From the NCBI GenBank assembly GCA_037447655.1, contig JBBHKE010000271.1, positions 186,001 through 250,000 on the forward strand: a DNA stretch of 64,000 nucleotides, written 5' to 3'. A program made the position numbers and the translations under genes. This stretch comes from Zygnema cylindricum (lineage: Eukaryota; Streptophyta; Zygnematophyceae; Zygnematales; Zygnemataceae). The notes under the pieces are model-generated. The model was not told the DNA's origin. It did no database searches and saw only the letters and a list, made by a program, of their open reading frames with translations. Below are positions 51,730-64,000 of the stretch, one piece after another. Each line of letters starts with the position of its first letter. The first letter of the stretch is position 1.

Positions 51730-53254
51730 GAAACATTCCCCCGGGATAGCTCTGTTCACTTATTCGACATTTGAACATGTGAAAACAGGTTCTCACGATT
51801 TTCCCTCGCCTTTATGACTGGGAATAAAATCCGAGTCTGCTTTTTCGTGGCGACGCTAAAAATTTCCCATGTCGGCGACTTTATCTAACATTTATTCCGT
51901 ACGTCTGTGCGAAATACTGAGTAGATTTGACACATTTCGTACATTACACTATTTAAAATGAGTCGAAATTAGAGTTAGCACACCAATTAAACACTACCTA
52001 TATTAACGTAAAAATTATTGAGTTACGTTTCATTAAGATGTTGTGTTTTTGATTATTTTTTTTCTATTTTTTTTTATCTTATTATGAATTCGTCAACGCA
52101 TTTAATGAATATTGGCATGGAACTAATTCAATGTTTACAGATTTTTTAGCGTTTCATGTGATCGTTTTAAGCGTTTGGTACATCTAAATTTAGTCATGTA
52201 AAAGTAAATTGGTCTGTTACTGGCTTACCATTAATGAAACAACCATGCAACCGTTAATTATATGTTCACATATAGAATAGGTTGTCTAATATAATCTGTA
52301 TCATGCAAAATCAATACCAAGTTCGATGGACCCTCTCTAAATTTCAATTTTCCATTTACAAAGAGTTTACGCAGCTAATCATCAAATGAGGGGTCCTCTG
52401 ACCCTGAAACACTGTTAAAAAACAGAGATACTTGACTGACAAAGTCATTGAAACAATAATTGAAATGTGTAAAAACAAATTGATACACTACACGATGTAT
52501 AGCTGTTAGTGTCAACAATTTTTTCGCCACTTAAAACATCTTTTATCCGTACACATTTGTCTAATTTTCAATTTGAGACCGCCTATTGAAAACTGAGAAC
52601 CTTGCCTTTCAACCACAACTGTTAGATCCACAATCCGACATGTGTACGGAGAAAAGATGTTTTAAATGGCAAATAAAACATTAACACTAATAGCAATTCA
52701 TTGTGAAGCTTGTTATCTTGTACTTTACACATTCACGATTTTTTCATGTACATTACACCTTCAGTAATGACTGACAAGATTACATCGTTACCTTTAGCTT
52801 TCCAACATTTGAACCACGGTACAAATAAGTTTTGAAGTCTTTCCATGATGCTTTCATGCTTCTTGATTACTGTTATCGGTTTGAACGTAGCTCAAACCTT
52901 TCCCATATTTAGAAGCACATAAACTTAATATATATATTACGAACACAAAAAGACACAATTGTTACAACTCAACCATCTTAACCATCCCATTTGAGTCCTC
53001 CATGAGATCCAAAATTTCCGCAACCTCCCTCAAGATAACTTCATTCCGTATGTCTCCGGTTACACCATACATCTTAAAAATAAAAAAAATCCGCATCTTC
53101 TTCCAAAACCGAACAACTAAAATATCCCGGATGTTTCCCTGCAACGCTGTACATCACTACTATCTTGAGACAATCGAGACAATATTTAATCTTTTAACCT
53201 TATTATTCTCCATGTTATATATAATGAAACTACTACCAATCGACCAATGACAAA
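51730..53254. other. Spacer downstream of CLPP5
   Basis: Contains the second copy of the 50310-50480 repeat and the 52488 MITE, and near the right edge the CLPP5 3' untranslated region. No other gene was recognised. Confidence 0.5.
52488..52706. mobile_element. MITE related to 50643 and 22958
   Basis: ctacacgatgtatagctgtt...tttccgccact-like sequence, inner ccgtacacatttgtc and gacatgtgtacgg inverts, and the end ttaacactaatagcaattca. About 219 bp with no coding content. Confidence 0.6.
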
Positions 53255-54844
53255 TCAGGCGGCCACTGGGGCAGGTAGTGGCTGCAATGCCTTCAACGGA
53301 TTACTGATAACGGCATCGATAAGACCGTATTCTTGTGCCTCCTTTGCACTCATGAAAAAATCGCGATCCGTGTCCTGTAAAACAGTAAGAGAAACCTCTT
53401 TTAGCTTAGTTTTGCTTTAGAACTTGACCGTAAAGATGAAAAGTAGCAAGGACAGTGGAGTCTCTATTGTGAATTGTACAATCTCAAAAGGTTTGCTCTT
53501 GCTAATTAAAGGAAAGGGAAGAAAAGGAAAGAAAAGAAGAAAAGAAGAAAAGAAGAAAAAGGAAAAGACAAGGAAAAGACAAGGTAAATTGTCATTCAGA
53601 AATAAAAATAAAAGAATTGTATGTTGTATCGTAGGATATACATCCTACAAAGAGCGTAAAGAAAAGGTCACTTTCAAAATATTTATTCAGGTCTTTCAGT
53701 CGATTCCTGTCAGAGATAAAACCTATTTTCAAACACCTGTACAACAAACAACACTCGTCCAAATATATTTTTGTCGTATATCGATTGTACATGCTTTTAT
53801 TCTGTACTTCGATTGTATCTTTAATTGTTCCCAAAAGAAAAAAAGAAATTCCAGCGAGCTCTAGAAAAAAGAACAGAAACTGGAGCAAGAGATCTGATCC
53901 AATACCAAACTCCTCTCCCTATCGGACCTATCAAAAAAGACAAGGGAAGACCAAGTTCCCAAAACCGAGAACATACACCAATATCCAATTCCCCCAAAAA
54001 ATGATAACTATTTAGAAAAACTAAAAGAAAAACTGCATCAGGACAAAAGGTAATAATTACCTGTGTGATCCTCTCATAGGTTTGTCCAGTGTGGTAGGCA
54101 AGGTATCCATTCAGATTTGCTTTATGGTGGAGAATCTCATTTGCCTACAAGAAAGGCGAAGGACAGAGCGAAAATAGGTACCAAAATTGTTAGAAACAAA
54201 ACCAAAAAAGCAAAAAAAAAAGGGATTAAAGCCCTGTATTTTCTTACGTGGTTCATACATTCCATATTCTGTTGAAATACAGGACAGCGGAGTAGGAAAA
54301 AACAGAAGTTCCAAAAACTTGGTAGTGAAATTTGATGAAATTATAAATATTCAGTACCTCGTTAATCCTCATTTATGGTTAAAGAGTTCCGCGATTCCGT
54401 AATAAACTCTAAAGAAACAGTGTACTCCTAAACCTGCAGGTTTTAGCCTACAGACGAGAAAAAACAAAATATCTCCTATTTACAACCTCCGTACATCTCT
54501 CCAATTCCAAAACAAAATCTGGCCAATGTTGTCCAACAAATTAAGGAGCAAAAGCAGTAGTTTCTCCAAAAAAATCTCATTTAGCTACAGAATGTCCAAA
54601 TACTTCTCCTGTTAAGAGGTTGATGATTGCTATTTGTCTACAAAAGACGAAGAGAGACCAATCTACCAACAATATGTCTCTTCAATTTGAGAGCTTCATT
54701 AACCCTTAAAACCCTAAAAACTGCAGATAACCTGCGGTCTAACGTGCCAGGCAAAACTGTCCACACACTCGCAGTTACCCTGAACCATAGTATTGACACG
54801 CACAAAGTTTATGTTTGCTTTCTTGCATAGCTCTCTCTTTCTCT

Positions 54845-54927
<83 letters not shown>

Positions 54928-57900
54928 GCACACAACAGTGCCATTTTTATTTTAAACACCTTTAGATGGTACAAGCTTTTCATGAGTTCAACTCTTAGTT
55001 TTTTCTCCCTAAAAAAACAACACAAAAAAAAAAAAAACACAGTCACCTGAATTTCAATATCTGTCTGCTGACCCTGAGCTCCTCCCAAAGGTTGATGAAT
55101 CATAATTCGGGAGTTTGGTAAACTGAAGCGTTTGCCTGAAAAAAATAAAATAGATCGTACATTGGTAATGATATATCACAATGACAAAAGGTATCTCAGA
55201 CAATGTATAAAAACTCCTCCTCCCCAAGTGCTCAAACCTTTTTAGGTTCCGTAATCAAAAATATTTTCGTTGATGACCTTTTTTTATATAAAAACAAATA
55301 TGGGAAAAAAAACAAAAAAATAAAGATGTAGCTTAGTTAGGATTCACAGCTCGCATGACCTATTATCCGGTCAAAACAGAGTCACATTTTCATGTTTAAA
55401 AAAAAAAACATCATTCGTTATCTTCCCTCCACCTCTCCCTACAGGAAAAGACACGAGATATTTATCCAGAGAGGTAGAAATTACAGACCCTTTGTTCCTG
55501 CGCTTAGAAGAAACGCTCCCATACTGCAAAACCAACAGATACACAAACATAATAAACACCTTAAAATACAGAAACCAGCGTTCATATACTCAATAACCTC
55601 CATTTGGTGATAACAAAACCCTCTTGCAATCCTTCCAGACAAAGAAATGGAAAAATCAACAAAACAAGAAAACCAGGAAACTACAACAAAAACCCAACTA
55701 TCAATGGAAGAAACAGACAGACAGACAGACAGACGGACAGAGACAGAGAGATGGGCATAAGAACAAAACAAGAAAGTCAAGAGACAAACTGAAAAACAGA
55801 ACCAATACAAAAATAAAAACAAAAATAAACAAGAATTAGGAATATCGGTTTTTCTGGTTTCACCTGGCTGCCAGCCCCACACAGACTGTGCTAACATCTG
55901 GTCTGATGTGACGCATTGTGTCGAAAATGGCCATCCCTGGAACAGTCCACCATAATATACTTAAGATTTTTCAGAGGCTCACAAAATATATAAAGGTTAT
56001 ACAAAGGTTATATTGAAGCTCTATAAACCTCAATGAAACCCTGAAAAACCTATTTAAACTCTGAAAAATATATCGTATTCACTAAAGGCAGGCTGAAACC
56101 ATCAAACTTATAGATTTTACACTTCCTATAAACCCCTTTAAAACCCTGGACATAATATTTTCTCCAAAAACTGTCCCATATTCCTTAAAAACAGACTCAA
56201 GACTACTTCTGACATTTGGTACCGGACTCAAAAACTAATCATGTAAGTAATTTCCCTTTCCAGGAAACTTGTAATAAAACAAAAAGTGAGTCTCCCTGCT
56301 AACTTAGACATTAGACAAACAAGATGAAGGGAACTAGCTTTCCTAAACCATCTTCTCCTCCCTAAATTTCCTTCCTTCGCACCAAATCCTCAAATTATGT
56401 GAAAGTACGTACTCAGTATCTGTCACAGTCACATACTCAAAAAAAGTAGTAGACGCCCAAATAGAAAATTAGATATGTAGGTATGTTGGAAACATACCTG
56501 CAGTTACAGACCCTCCAGGGGAGTTGACATACATAATAATGTCCTGCAAGAGCGTTTGAACTTCATAATTAGCACATAGAAAAAGTTAAAAAATAACAGC
56601 AATAACAAACAAAAGAACTCACTATTGCCAAGATACCACCTATCGGGACTCTTTTTGACCTACTATCAGCTACTCTTTGCATTCAGCTAAATGAGTTAAA
56701 CAGATAAAATCTGTTCATGAGAGGGACAGGACTGAAAAAGAGTCTCTGACTACCAAACAATGAAATGCATATCAAGAAAAGAAATTACATACATCAAGTA
56801 GGAACCTTAAGAAATGGAGAAGATGCTTACTTCAACAGCTAGACAAAAAAAATCGTGCAATGTAAACAGTCTTAATTAGTCTTAAGGCCTTAAGATTCTA
56901 AAACTTGAAGTTATCATAGAGCATAATAACAAGCCTTAGTTGAAAGAACTTCAGCTTTACAAGATACTAGTGTTGGGTATCGAGGACCTTTTGCCGATAT
57001 TCGATATATATCGAATTTCAGGTAACCAGATAATCGATATAACAAAAAACAAAATATCGCGATATATCGCCAATATGTCGTATCGCCGAAATATCGAGGC
57101 TAATAAAAAAAAAAAATGAAAATTTTCATAGGTCTCCAAAGTCACGTGCCTTCGGACAAGGTGACCGTAAAATCTTTGCCGAAAAGAAATACGCTTTTTT
57201 CAGCAGAGTGAAGGAGATCTCTGAGGTACATTGACGCGGTACACTTGCGAAGTACACCTACGTAATACGCAAGTACGGATTTTCAAACGAAATTGGTGGG
57301 TTTCCAAATCTTTGACGATTTTAGAGATTTGATCGTCAACTTACGTGGAGCCAATCAAATCAAAACACGTATGTCAAAACTTGTTTACAGACGATACGCG
57401 ATGTAACCGAGGCCTCTGTAATACATAAATTTTCCTGTCCGTACAATTACAAAGACCTCCTGATGTAACCATGTAACCATACCCCAAATAAGTAATTATA
57501 TGAATTACAGAATTAGTACTTTTTTGTCGGTTACATTTTGCGGCGTCTACCTTTAAGTCACAGAACGAAAATCACGTCGTACAAGGCGTATCAGACAATT
57601 TGTCTTTTTCGCTAAAATAACATATTATATAAAAATATAAAATATTAAATTTAAAAAAATACTATATATCGCGATGATTTATGTTGGTCCCGGTACGATA
57701 TATCGAGGATTCTGCTCGATCGATATTCGATATATCGAATATCGAAATTATCGCGATATGAATTTACCCGATACCCAACACTACAAGATACAGTCACTTG
57801 ACAATAGTGGGCATAAAAATAGATTTAAATACCAAACCCTAAAATTATACAGGATAGAGTCATCTTATCTTCTAAATAGTCTTGGAAAGCCTTTACCTTA

Positions 57901-60900
57901 ATGGTTTACATAAACAGGCTTAGTCAATAAGCCACGATAGCCATACCAATTAAAGTCACCTTATCATATGAGTTCTGTTAACAGTCTTAGTAATAATCCT
58001 GAAATGCGACCGTTTTGTGAAAAATCATACAAGTTTGTGAATAACTGTACATTTACTCAAAACATTCTAGGAATCCTACAATAACGAGGGTAAAATTTTA
58101 GAAATTGTAACAACCCTATCACTATGAAATCTTACTGGCATTTTCTAGATGCCTAGTCATAAAACACTGCGACCATTCAGGATGGTCATCTTACCTTAGT
58201 GGGTAAAACCCGAAGTCCATTAAAAAAAGTTATCGTACCTTAGTGGAATCCGCCGCATCCAGATAGAGGAGCTGAGCCACAATCAGATTTGCCATGTCAT
58301 CATCTACTGCCCCACCACACCGAATAATTCGCTGATCCAACACAAACCAACACCCAAATGAGCCTGGTTATAAGATGATCAAAAAAGATTTAACAAGGGT
58401 GACAGAGCCTAAAAAATAATTAAATCCTTACTATCGGAAATACTTGCTCAATTGATGCTCACGTAGAACAAGATGACAGCATCCAATGCTACTTCAGACT
58501 GGCTTTTCTTGCTTTAAACTAAAACCATTCACCATTGTTAGCCTGGTTGAACTATGCCCATGTGGTTTTCTTCATAGACAAGATGTCTAAGATTCACGTA
58601 TAAAACATGGTAATACAGACCACAAATGATCCAAAAACACAACACACGAATCTCTGCGGACTTGCACTATAATCACGCAAATAAACCTGGAAAGAACATC
58701 CACCCTAACTATGATGAGTAGTGTAGCCAACAATCACACTCATCTACCATGTGAGACTCTGTGACTTTGACCCGAGAATCTATTGTAAAGTGGATACTCT
58801 GTTTCCTCTGATCAAGCAGGGCCTTAATCAACTTGAATGCGAGTAAGTTTTGAATATTATTATCCTTAATCAACTTATCTGTATAGTATCTAACAAGAAG
58901 ATATGGAGCTTCCCAGAAACAAAAAACCAATCATTGACCTCCTCCCCTCAACAAAAACAGGCTTTTGAGTATCCATCAAAAGGATGACCGATAGAAGTGA
59001 TGGAGAAAAAGAGTACCGTACAACACATGGGCACTCAATTGTCTTGAAAGATACTTAAATCAGAAATAATATAACTGTCATCTTCCTGAAATGCTGTTGC
59101 AAAAACTGATAGGAAAAATTTTAGTTGCATTGGCAAGAGGAAAGAAAGAGGGCAAAACTACAATCGAAATAAAAACTAAATAGTGGGCTTAAGATAAGAA
59201 CCCACGTTCTGAAAAAGCTGAGTAATCACACTCTGAAAACGCTCCTGGAGCATTGGAGATGGCTGACCCTGTCCAGCCCTAATTCCACCCATAAAGGGAG
59301 AGTTTGGCAACTCCAAATCTTTCCTGCAACAATCACACGTCACCATCAGAAGGTCGTTACATCAACACCAAGAAATCAAATTCAAGAAAAAAATAACAAA
59401 AAAAAAACTATCCAACAAACAGAAGACATGGAAAAACCGAAAGAAAGATGTTGACCCCCTTTATAAAGACGATCAGGGTGATTAAGAAATGAAGCCATTT
59501 ATTTAGCTGACCATTACAACAAAAGGCAAAGGAAATTTTATACCAAAAGCATAAATTAAAAATGGAACAAAAGAATCACAAACAAGCCCCAAAAACGGAG
59601 CCAAAAAACTCTATGAAACCCTGGGGGAAACTAATAAAAATGCAGAACCGGCAAGAGTACAACTTAAATAGCATTAGACTACATAATGCATTAGCATAAG
59701 CGTCTTCATTGTGATCTCTACCATAATCCTTTACTCACCAAGGGCTGCGGAACTTCTCTTCGCCATTTTTGCTGAAGAGAAATCTAACCAAAAGTTTGAA
59801 CACCGCAAGAAGTTCAACAGGAAAGACACGCCTTAATCACTCCATTCAAAGGTCAAAATCAAAAGTCAGACATTTGCCAGTAATAGCAAAAGATGAAAAA
59901 TAGCACATACTTGATAGACCAAATTTGACGATCGGAAAGGTCGGAATCATAACTCCAGGTCCGCTCTGAACGGAGATTTGACGAATCATAACCGCCATAT
60001 GAGGCAGAAGGCCTCTTAGGTACTCTTTGGCTGCATATGACCCAAAACACCAGAAAACATTTAGTCGGAAAATCAGACACATAAGAAAGCTTCAATTTAA
60101 ATGATATTGTCCATTTCCACCGTGAAGTCTATAAAGAAGGCAGCTGCTTAACTAATATGACAACCTCACTACTGGTTCCATCACTATTTGCAGGTTTTTA
60201 AACAGAATTCTCTGCACTGCTTAGGCTCAATTTGTCATCAAAGGCGGAATCGGTCAGCACACCTATTATATTTTACTTTTTACAGATGATCTAAGCCAAA
60301 ATAAGATTCATACTCCCTAACGCAATCATGAGACAGACAGATCATGTTGGTGACGGCTGACACAATTAGTCGGGAAAGAGATTCCAGTTGAAAAAAAACT
60401 ACACACATTAAACTCCTGGCAAAAACCTTTGCCATACTCCCTGGTTTCCAAATGCAGTCATACCACCGCAAAATATTTCCAAAACGAACATGCTTACAGT
60501 GTCACATTACCCCACATAGAAAGATTTGTACTATTGATAGCTAGCATGTTGCAAAATACACAAACAAGAAATTTGCAACTAACATAAACAAGAAATTCCA
60601 GAATCTCGTGTCATTAACACTATATAGCAATATGCACATGCCTCTATGTAGACCTGTCTTTAACTTGAATTCAAAACTAGTAAGTACTACACGCAGCGTG
60701 ACAGGAAAATCAACAAGAAACATGAGACTATGCAGTGCCCTTAAGAATGAAGGTTCATTCAAAATGATTTGATCTAGATAGACTAATATTCTGTGCACAT
60801 AATTCATTCTCTAAGTATTCCTTTATAATTAAACACTACCTGCACCTAAACCCTAATTTTCAACTTGAATGTACTTTTCATCCTCTCGCGCCTTTTTTGT

Positions 60901-61510
60901 TCACACATCAAGACATATTGTTATCAGTTAAACTTTTTCTCGTCATTTGCTACGAGATCGGTACACAGTGCAACAATTTGATCTGACAATCCTCCAAGCT
61001 ACAACAAGTGAGAAACAGAAAAAGGAAAAGAAAAAATCATTTGAGCTTCCATGTATGCTTAGTGTGTGTGGTTAAAATTACTGTGTAACACACTGTATAT
61101 TATAATTAGTGTTTCTGAGGTAAATTGTCAACTACACTGCCCATCGCGAGTTAAAAACACCAATAAAGTTGCAACTTTTTTTTTATCAAAAATCACAAAA
61201 TAGTGTTAATAAAACTATGTAAGGGTGTGGACGGCAAGCTGCCAAGTTTACATTAAATTAGTAATAGACATTCTAATTCCTGCATTACTTTCCACTAATA
61301 ATTTTAGCGATAGGCAGTGTACATTCGGGATTTTGATTACCTCACAACCCTAACTGAATTTAAGCCTCTTCCCTGGGAAGAAGCTTTATGAATCCATGAG
61401 GACGACAAAACTTTTTCTTTTCTAGCGACCGTTCTGGATGATGGGAGTCCCGAGGGACAGACAGAAGTCTGAAGACACAAGCTGGTGGGACAGGATAGAG
61501 AGGCAGCCAT
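53255..61510 (-). CDS. CLPP5: ATP-dependent Clp protease proteolytic subunit, plastid ClpP5 type
   Basis: Serine protease subunit of the stromal Clp core that degrades unfolded or tagged plastid proteins. Ten exons on the minus strand: 61510-61341, 60030-59911, 59323-59206, 58331-58239, 56543-56498, 55936-55864, 55523-55489, 55135-55047, 54144-54061 and 53374-53255. All phases agree, giving 948 nt and 315 residues. Residues 1 to about 80 are Ser/Arg-rich, like a transit peptide. Then come [57 protein letters not shown], the nucleophile site [17 protein letters not shown], the His site [35 protein letters not shown] with the Asp, and the tail NPLKALQPL, close to land-plant CLPP5. The catalytic triad is present, so this is not a ClpR. 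A hAT-like element lies in intron 4. The gene is divergent from alpha-SNAP. Confidence 0.97.
53520..53590 (+). repeat. Purine tract in the last CLPP5 intron
   Basis: About 70 bases of aagaaaaggaaag-type sequence with gaaaagacaag units. Confidence 0.85.
54832..54930 (+). repeat. (CT)n(CA)n microsatellite in a CLPP5 intron
   Basis: A run of tctctc of about 75 bases passes into cacacaca. Open frames across it are low-complexity artefacts. Confidence 0.95.
56968..57783. mobile_element. hAT-like element in CLPP5 intron 4, 816 bp, 8-bp TSD
   Basis: Ends TAGTGTTGGGTATCGAGG and AATTTACCCGATACCCAACACTA-type sequence (tip CCCAACACTA). The direct repeat caagatac flanks it at 56960-56967 and 57784-57791. 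It is rich in atatcg and cgatat but belongs to a different subfamily from the 24070 copy (gttgggta instead of gttgtgta). It carries no transposase. Confidence 0.85.
61133..61321. mobile_element. MITE in CLPP5 intron 1, close to the splice donor
   Basis: Ends tacactgcccatcgc and gcgataggcagtgta, inverted, with TA on both sides; 189 bp. Its edge is about 20 bases from the exon 1 donor at 61340. Confidence 0.7.
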
Positions 61511-62692
61511 GACCGCCAAAGAAAAGAAAAAAGAAAAGAAGCTTGGGGACTACGGATGTAGCCCAAGAAGGAAGAAACAGCTGGAGAAAGAAGTACCAAC
61601 GTATGTGTCTGGCTAGGAGCAGGGTTGAGGGGAATATAATATGGAAGGACGAAGGGGATGGCGTGACAAAGTGGTAAGAATTCAAATCGAAGGAGAGGCC
61701 TATTTTTGACGGCCGTCAACTCATAGAGTTACCGGTGGAAGCCGAGGAGTATTTGTGGGGAGTCCGCAAATAAGAAATCGACATCTCACATGTTAGATAT
61801 TTCATGCGCATTGCCGAATTCTCATGCACGGTACAGTGTGTACTTATGCACTTATGCACCCCGGAATAATGTGCAGTACAGTACAGTACAGTACTGTACG
61901 GTAATGTACTGTACATTCGATTCTTCCGTCCAGTTCAAAAGTGCGGGTTTGTATTATTCCGCACTTTTATGAATAGCTCTTTCCTGAACGCGGACACGTA
62001 CATTATCGTGAACCGTTCAGTTACTCAGGTGTTTTGTACGGCGACGACTTCATAATCCCGAGGGCTCACTGTAAAGTGTAAACTGTAAACGTTGACCGGA
62101 CACGCAAGACGCAAGTTAAATAGCTAACACAAACCAGTACCCTAGAGTCGCACGAATTTTGGGCGCCGCAGTGGTTTGATGCGTAAGATATTAATACGAC
62201 GAGAACGCGACGCTTGTTCTTGCAAAACGTTTTTTGGTGACCATGGAACCAAGGTCAAAGCTCCACGGTATAGTACAGCTGTACAGGGCAGTACAAGGAA
62301 CGGTTCGCGTGTACGCATTGGGTGTTGCAGGATATAAGGAAGTCATAAAGCCAAATAACTGCAAACATTCGATCGGACGGCAGAGATATTCTCCCTAAAA
62401 CACGGATTCGATTACAAGAATAAAAAGCAGAAACTTTGACAATTGTTTCAGTTCTTGATTTGTCAATCCTTCTGCCAAGAAGTTTCATTTTTGGAATCAG
62501 TGCACTTTTCATTTGTCATTTGATTTTTTACCAGCACGCGCAAAATTTTGATACACACACATTACGTGTTTGTCCTAGCATATTTTCAGAAATAGACATA
62601 TATTCACACAGGCGTACATACAGCATAGTCAAGGAAGGTTTTTTTAGCAGCATACTCAAGGAAGGTTCGTTTTTTCAATCAAAAACCGATCT
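61511..62692. promoter_or_regulatory. Shared upstream region of CLPP5 and alpha-SNAP
   Basis: 1.18 kb between the two divergent start codons. It contains the CLPP5 leader (pyrimidine-rich on the gene strand), a GTAC tract at 61871-61917, the block 62260-62290 with further gtac cores, and a short direct repeat catagtcaaggaaggtt / catactcaaggaaggtt just before the alpha-SNAP ATG (62621-62668). No other gene was recognised. Confidence 0.5.
61871..61917. promoter_or_regulatory. GTAC-rich tract between CLPP5 and alpha-SNAP
   Basis: gcagtacagtacagtacagt continues actgtacggtaatgtactgt, giving about seven GTAC cores, partly palindromic. It is about 360 bases upstream of the CLPP5 ATG. Its function is inferred only. 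Confidence 0.4.
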
Positions 62693-64000
62693 ATGGCGGA
62701 TCAGGAGAAGAAAGGAGACGATCTTGTCAGACAGGCAGATAAAAAGCTGAAGTCATGGAGCTGGGGAGGCGACAGCAAGTATTATGACTCGGCTGAGCTT
62801 TTGGAGAAGGCTGGAACTGCATACAAAGTTGCCAAAACATGTGAGAGACTGAGTTATTGTTAATGGTATCAAGCTGGATTCTTGTTCTGGTATCTTGATC
62901 TCCTACAGTGCATATCGCTATGATTGTGAAGGAAATATTTGTATTAAACCGAAATTAGAATCTAGAATACTGATTTAGCGCAGAGTGGCGTGACCGTTTG
63001 TAGTCCACTCCTTTAAATAGTGTTGTTAACACTAGTATATGATATTTGGCCAGAAAAAGTCTCGACTGAATTAGTGTTACGAGCACCAATAGCGATGGGC
63101 AGTGTTGAAGTGCAGTAGTCATTATAAACTGTCATGATTTGCATTTAGTCCGGATCCTGTTTTTGACCATTTGCGTTCCTGTAAAAAGTGGAGTTACCTT
63201 TGCCAGAAGGTTTTGTTTCAAACCCCAATTATGACGAGCGGAAAGGTGTGGAAACAGTATATGTGCCCGTCCTGTATTGTACATGCATTTAACGGTTTAA
63301 TATGAATCAAATATGCTAAATACACACATAATTTGGGGAACTATGTTTAGTGTTTTCATTTCTTTTCGTACAGTAGAACTACGTTTCAAACTTATGAACC
63401 ACACAAATCATTTGCAGCTGTCAGTTTATGATTTTTCCCTGAGTAGTGATCCAGGCGTGACAGCGCCCCTTTAGCCCCCATTTATGGCAAATGGGGCAGT
63501 TAAATTATCAATTGGCCTATTAAGTTAGAAGTACCTTATTAGATTACGTGATTTACATCATTCTTAATTTTCAAATTAATTGCCATTCTTTTCGTCATAT
63601 GATTTCTGTTTTGACCAAATGCCGTTGTGATGATGCGCTAACCATCTTCATTATGACATTATTCTTTCTGGTAATTCACAAGAACCTTATTCCGTGGTGT
63701 AGAGTAACCGGTAGTCATGATTTGAAATATACGATGTGTGAATGCAAAAGCTCTCCAATGAGCGGTATTATTGTAGACCACTTTATGGTGGTGGCATTTG
63801 TCTTCTCATACATTTTCACTTATATAATGGAAGAAACAACTGAATTTTGTTTGGAAGTTGCTTTCTGCTTCAGGGCAAAAAGGTGGAGATGTCTTCGTGC
63901 GATTGGCAGAGCTTCATCTGAAGGTATTTCAGCACTTATTTTTGTTTCTTTTTGGACAGTTCCTGTTCCACATTGACAGTTTCTGTTCCACATTTTGAAG
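62693..64000 (+). CDS. ASNAP: Alpha-SNAP (soluble NSF attachment protein), 5' part
   Basis: Adaptor that recruits the ATPase NSF to SNARE complexes for disassembly after membrane fusion, on the cytosolic face of endomembranes. Exon 1 (62693-62840) encodes MADQEKKGDDLVRQADKKL, then WSWGGDSKYYDSAELLEKAG and AYKVAKT. Exon 2 (63874-63923) continues QKGGDVFVRLAELHLK. The codon TGG (W) is made across the intron from T and GG. The pattern of K-rich helix, KYxDAAELLEKAxxAYKxAK and W-x-K-AG-x-x-F-x-x-LAxxHLK is the N-terminal TPR-like part of the family. The rest of the gene (about 240 residues expected) lies beyond the window. Intron 1 contains a small transposon remnant at about 62965-63110. Confidence 0.88.
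62965..63107. mobile_element. MITE remnant in alpha-SNAP intron 1
   Basis: Shares gcagagtggc, agtccactcctttaaatagt and the end accaatagcgatgggcagtg with sequences at 20461-20530 and 31803-31921. The left end is not defined. Confidence 0.5.

Overview
This 64-kb window is nuclear DNA from the green lineage, most likely a streptophyte outside the flowering plants; a charophyte alga or early-diverging land plant fits. The evidence is a class I TCP transcription factor (a streptophyte family), a nuclear CLPP5-type plastid protease subunit with a transit-peptide-like N-terminus, plant-type glutathione synthetase, long GT-AG introns and dense transposon debris. The species cannot be fixed from sequence alone. 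A run of N at 27856-28808 is an assembly gap.

Five protein genes could be assembled by joining exons by eye. GSH2 (+, 6847-14760) has 11 exons whose phases all agree. A flavin amine oxidase (-, 15607-23783) converges on it. A class I TCP factor (+, 25593-33759) is divergent from the oxidase. CLPP5 (-, 53255-61510) has 10 exons whose phases all agree. Alpha-SNAP (+, from 62693) is divergent from CLPP5 and runs off the right edge. They are ordinary dispersed housekeeping or regulatory genes, not a cluster.

The rest is mobile DNA. The left end (1-5900) holds the tail of a Ty3/gypsy-like element with a PHD finger, a solo LTR with a 5-bp target duplication and a 389-bp hairpin element inside it, and a decayed Ty1/copia copy. 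The middle (35.5-52.7 kb) holds a retroelement RT remnant, a long-TIR DNA transposon with several nested insertions (40057-44017), an apparently intact Ty1/copia element (44055-50266) and hAT-like elements built of TATCGATA-type sequence. Small elements with CTACACCGC-type ends are scattered through introns and spacers.

The observations most worth following are: (1) the copia PBS matches the anticodon arm of initiator tRNA-Met rather than its 3' end, and lies inside the gag-pol ORF; (2) all LTRs of this lineage seen here carry a tRNA-like A-box/B-box module antisense to the element; (3) an intron splits the TCP domain; (4) the amine oxidase has an insertion of about 85 residues in its C-terminal FAD-binding region and one place where the reading frame cannot be joined; (5) GTAC-rich palindromic tracts lie near several of the gene starts.
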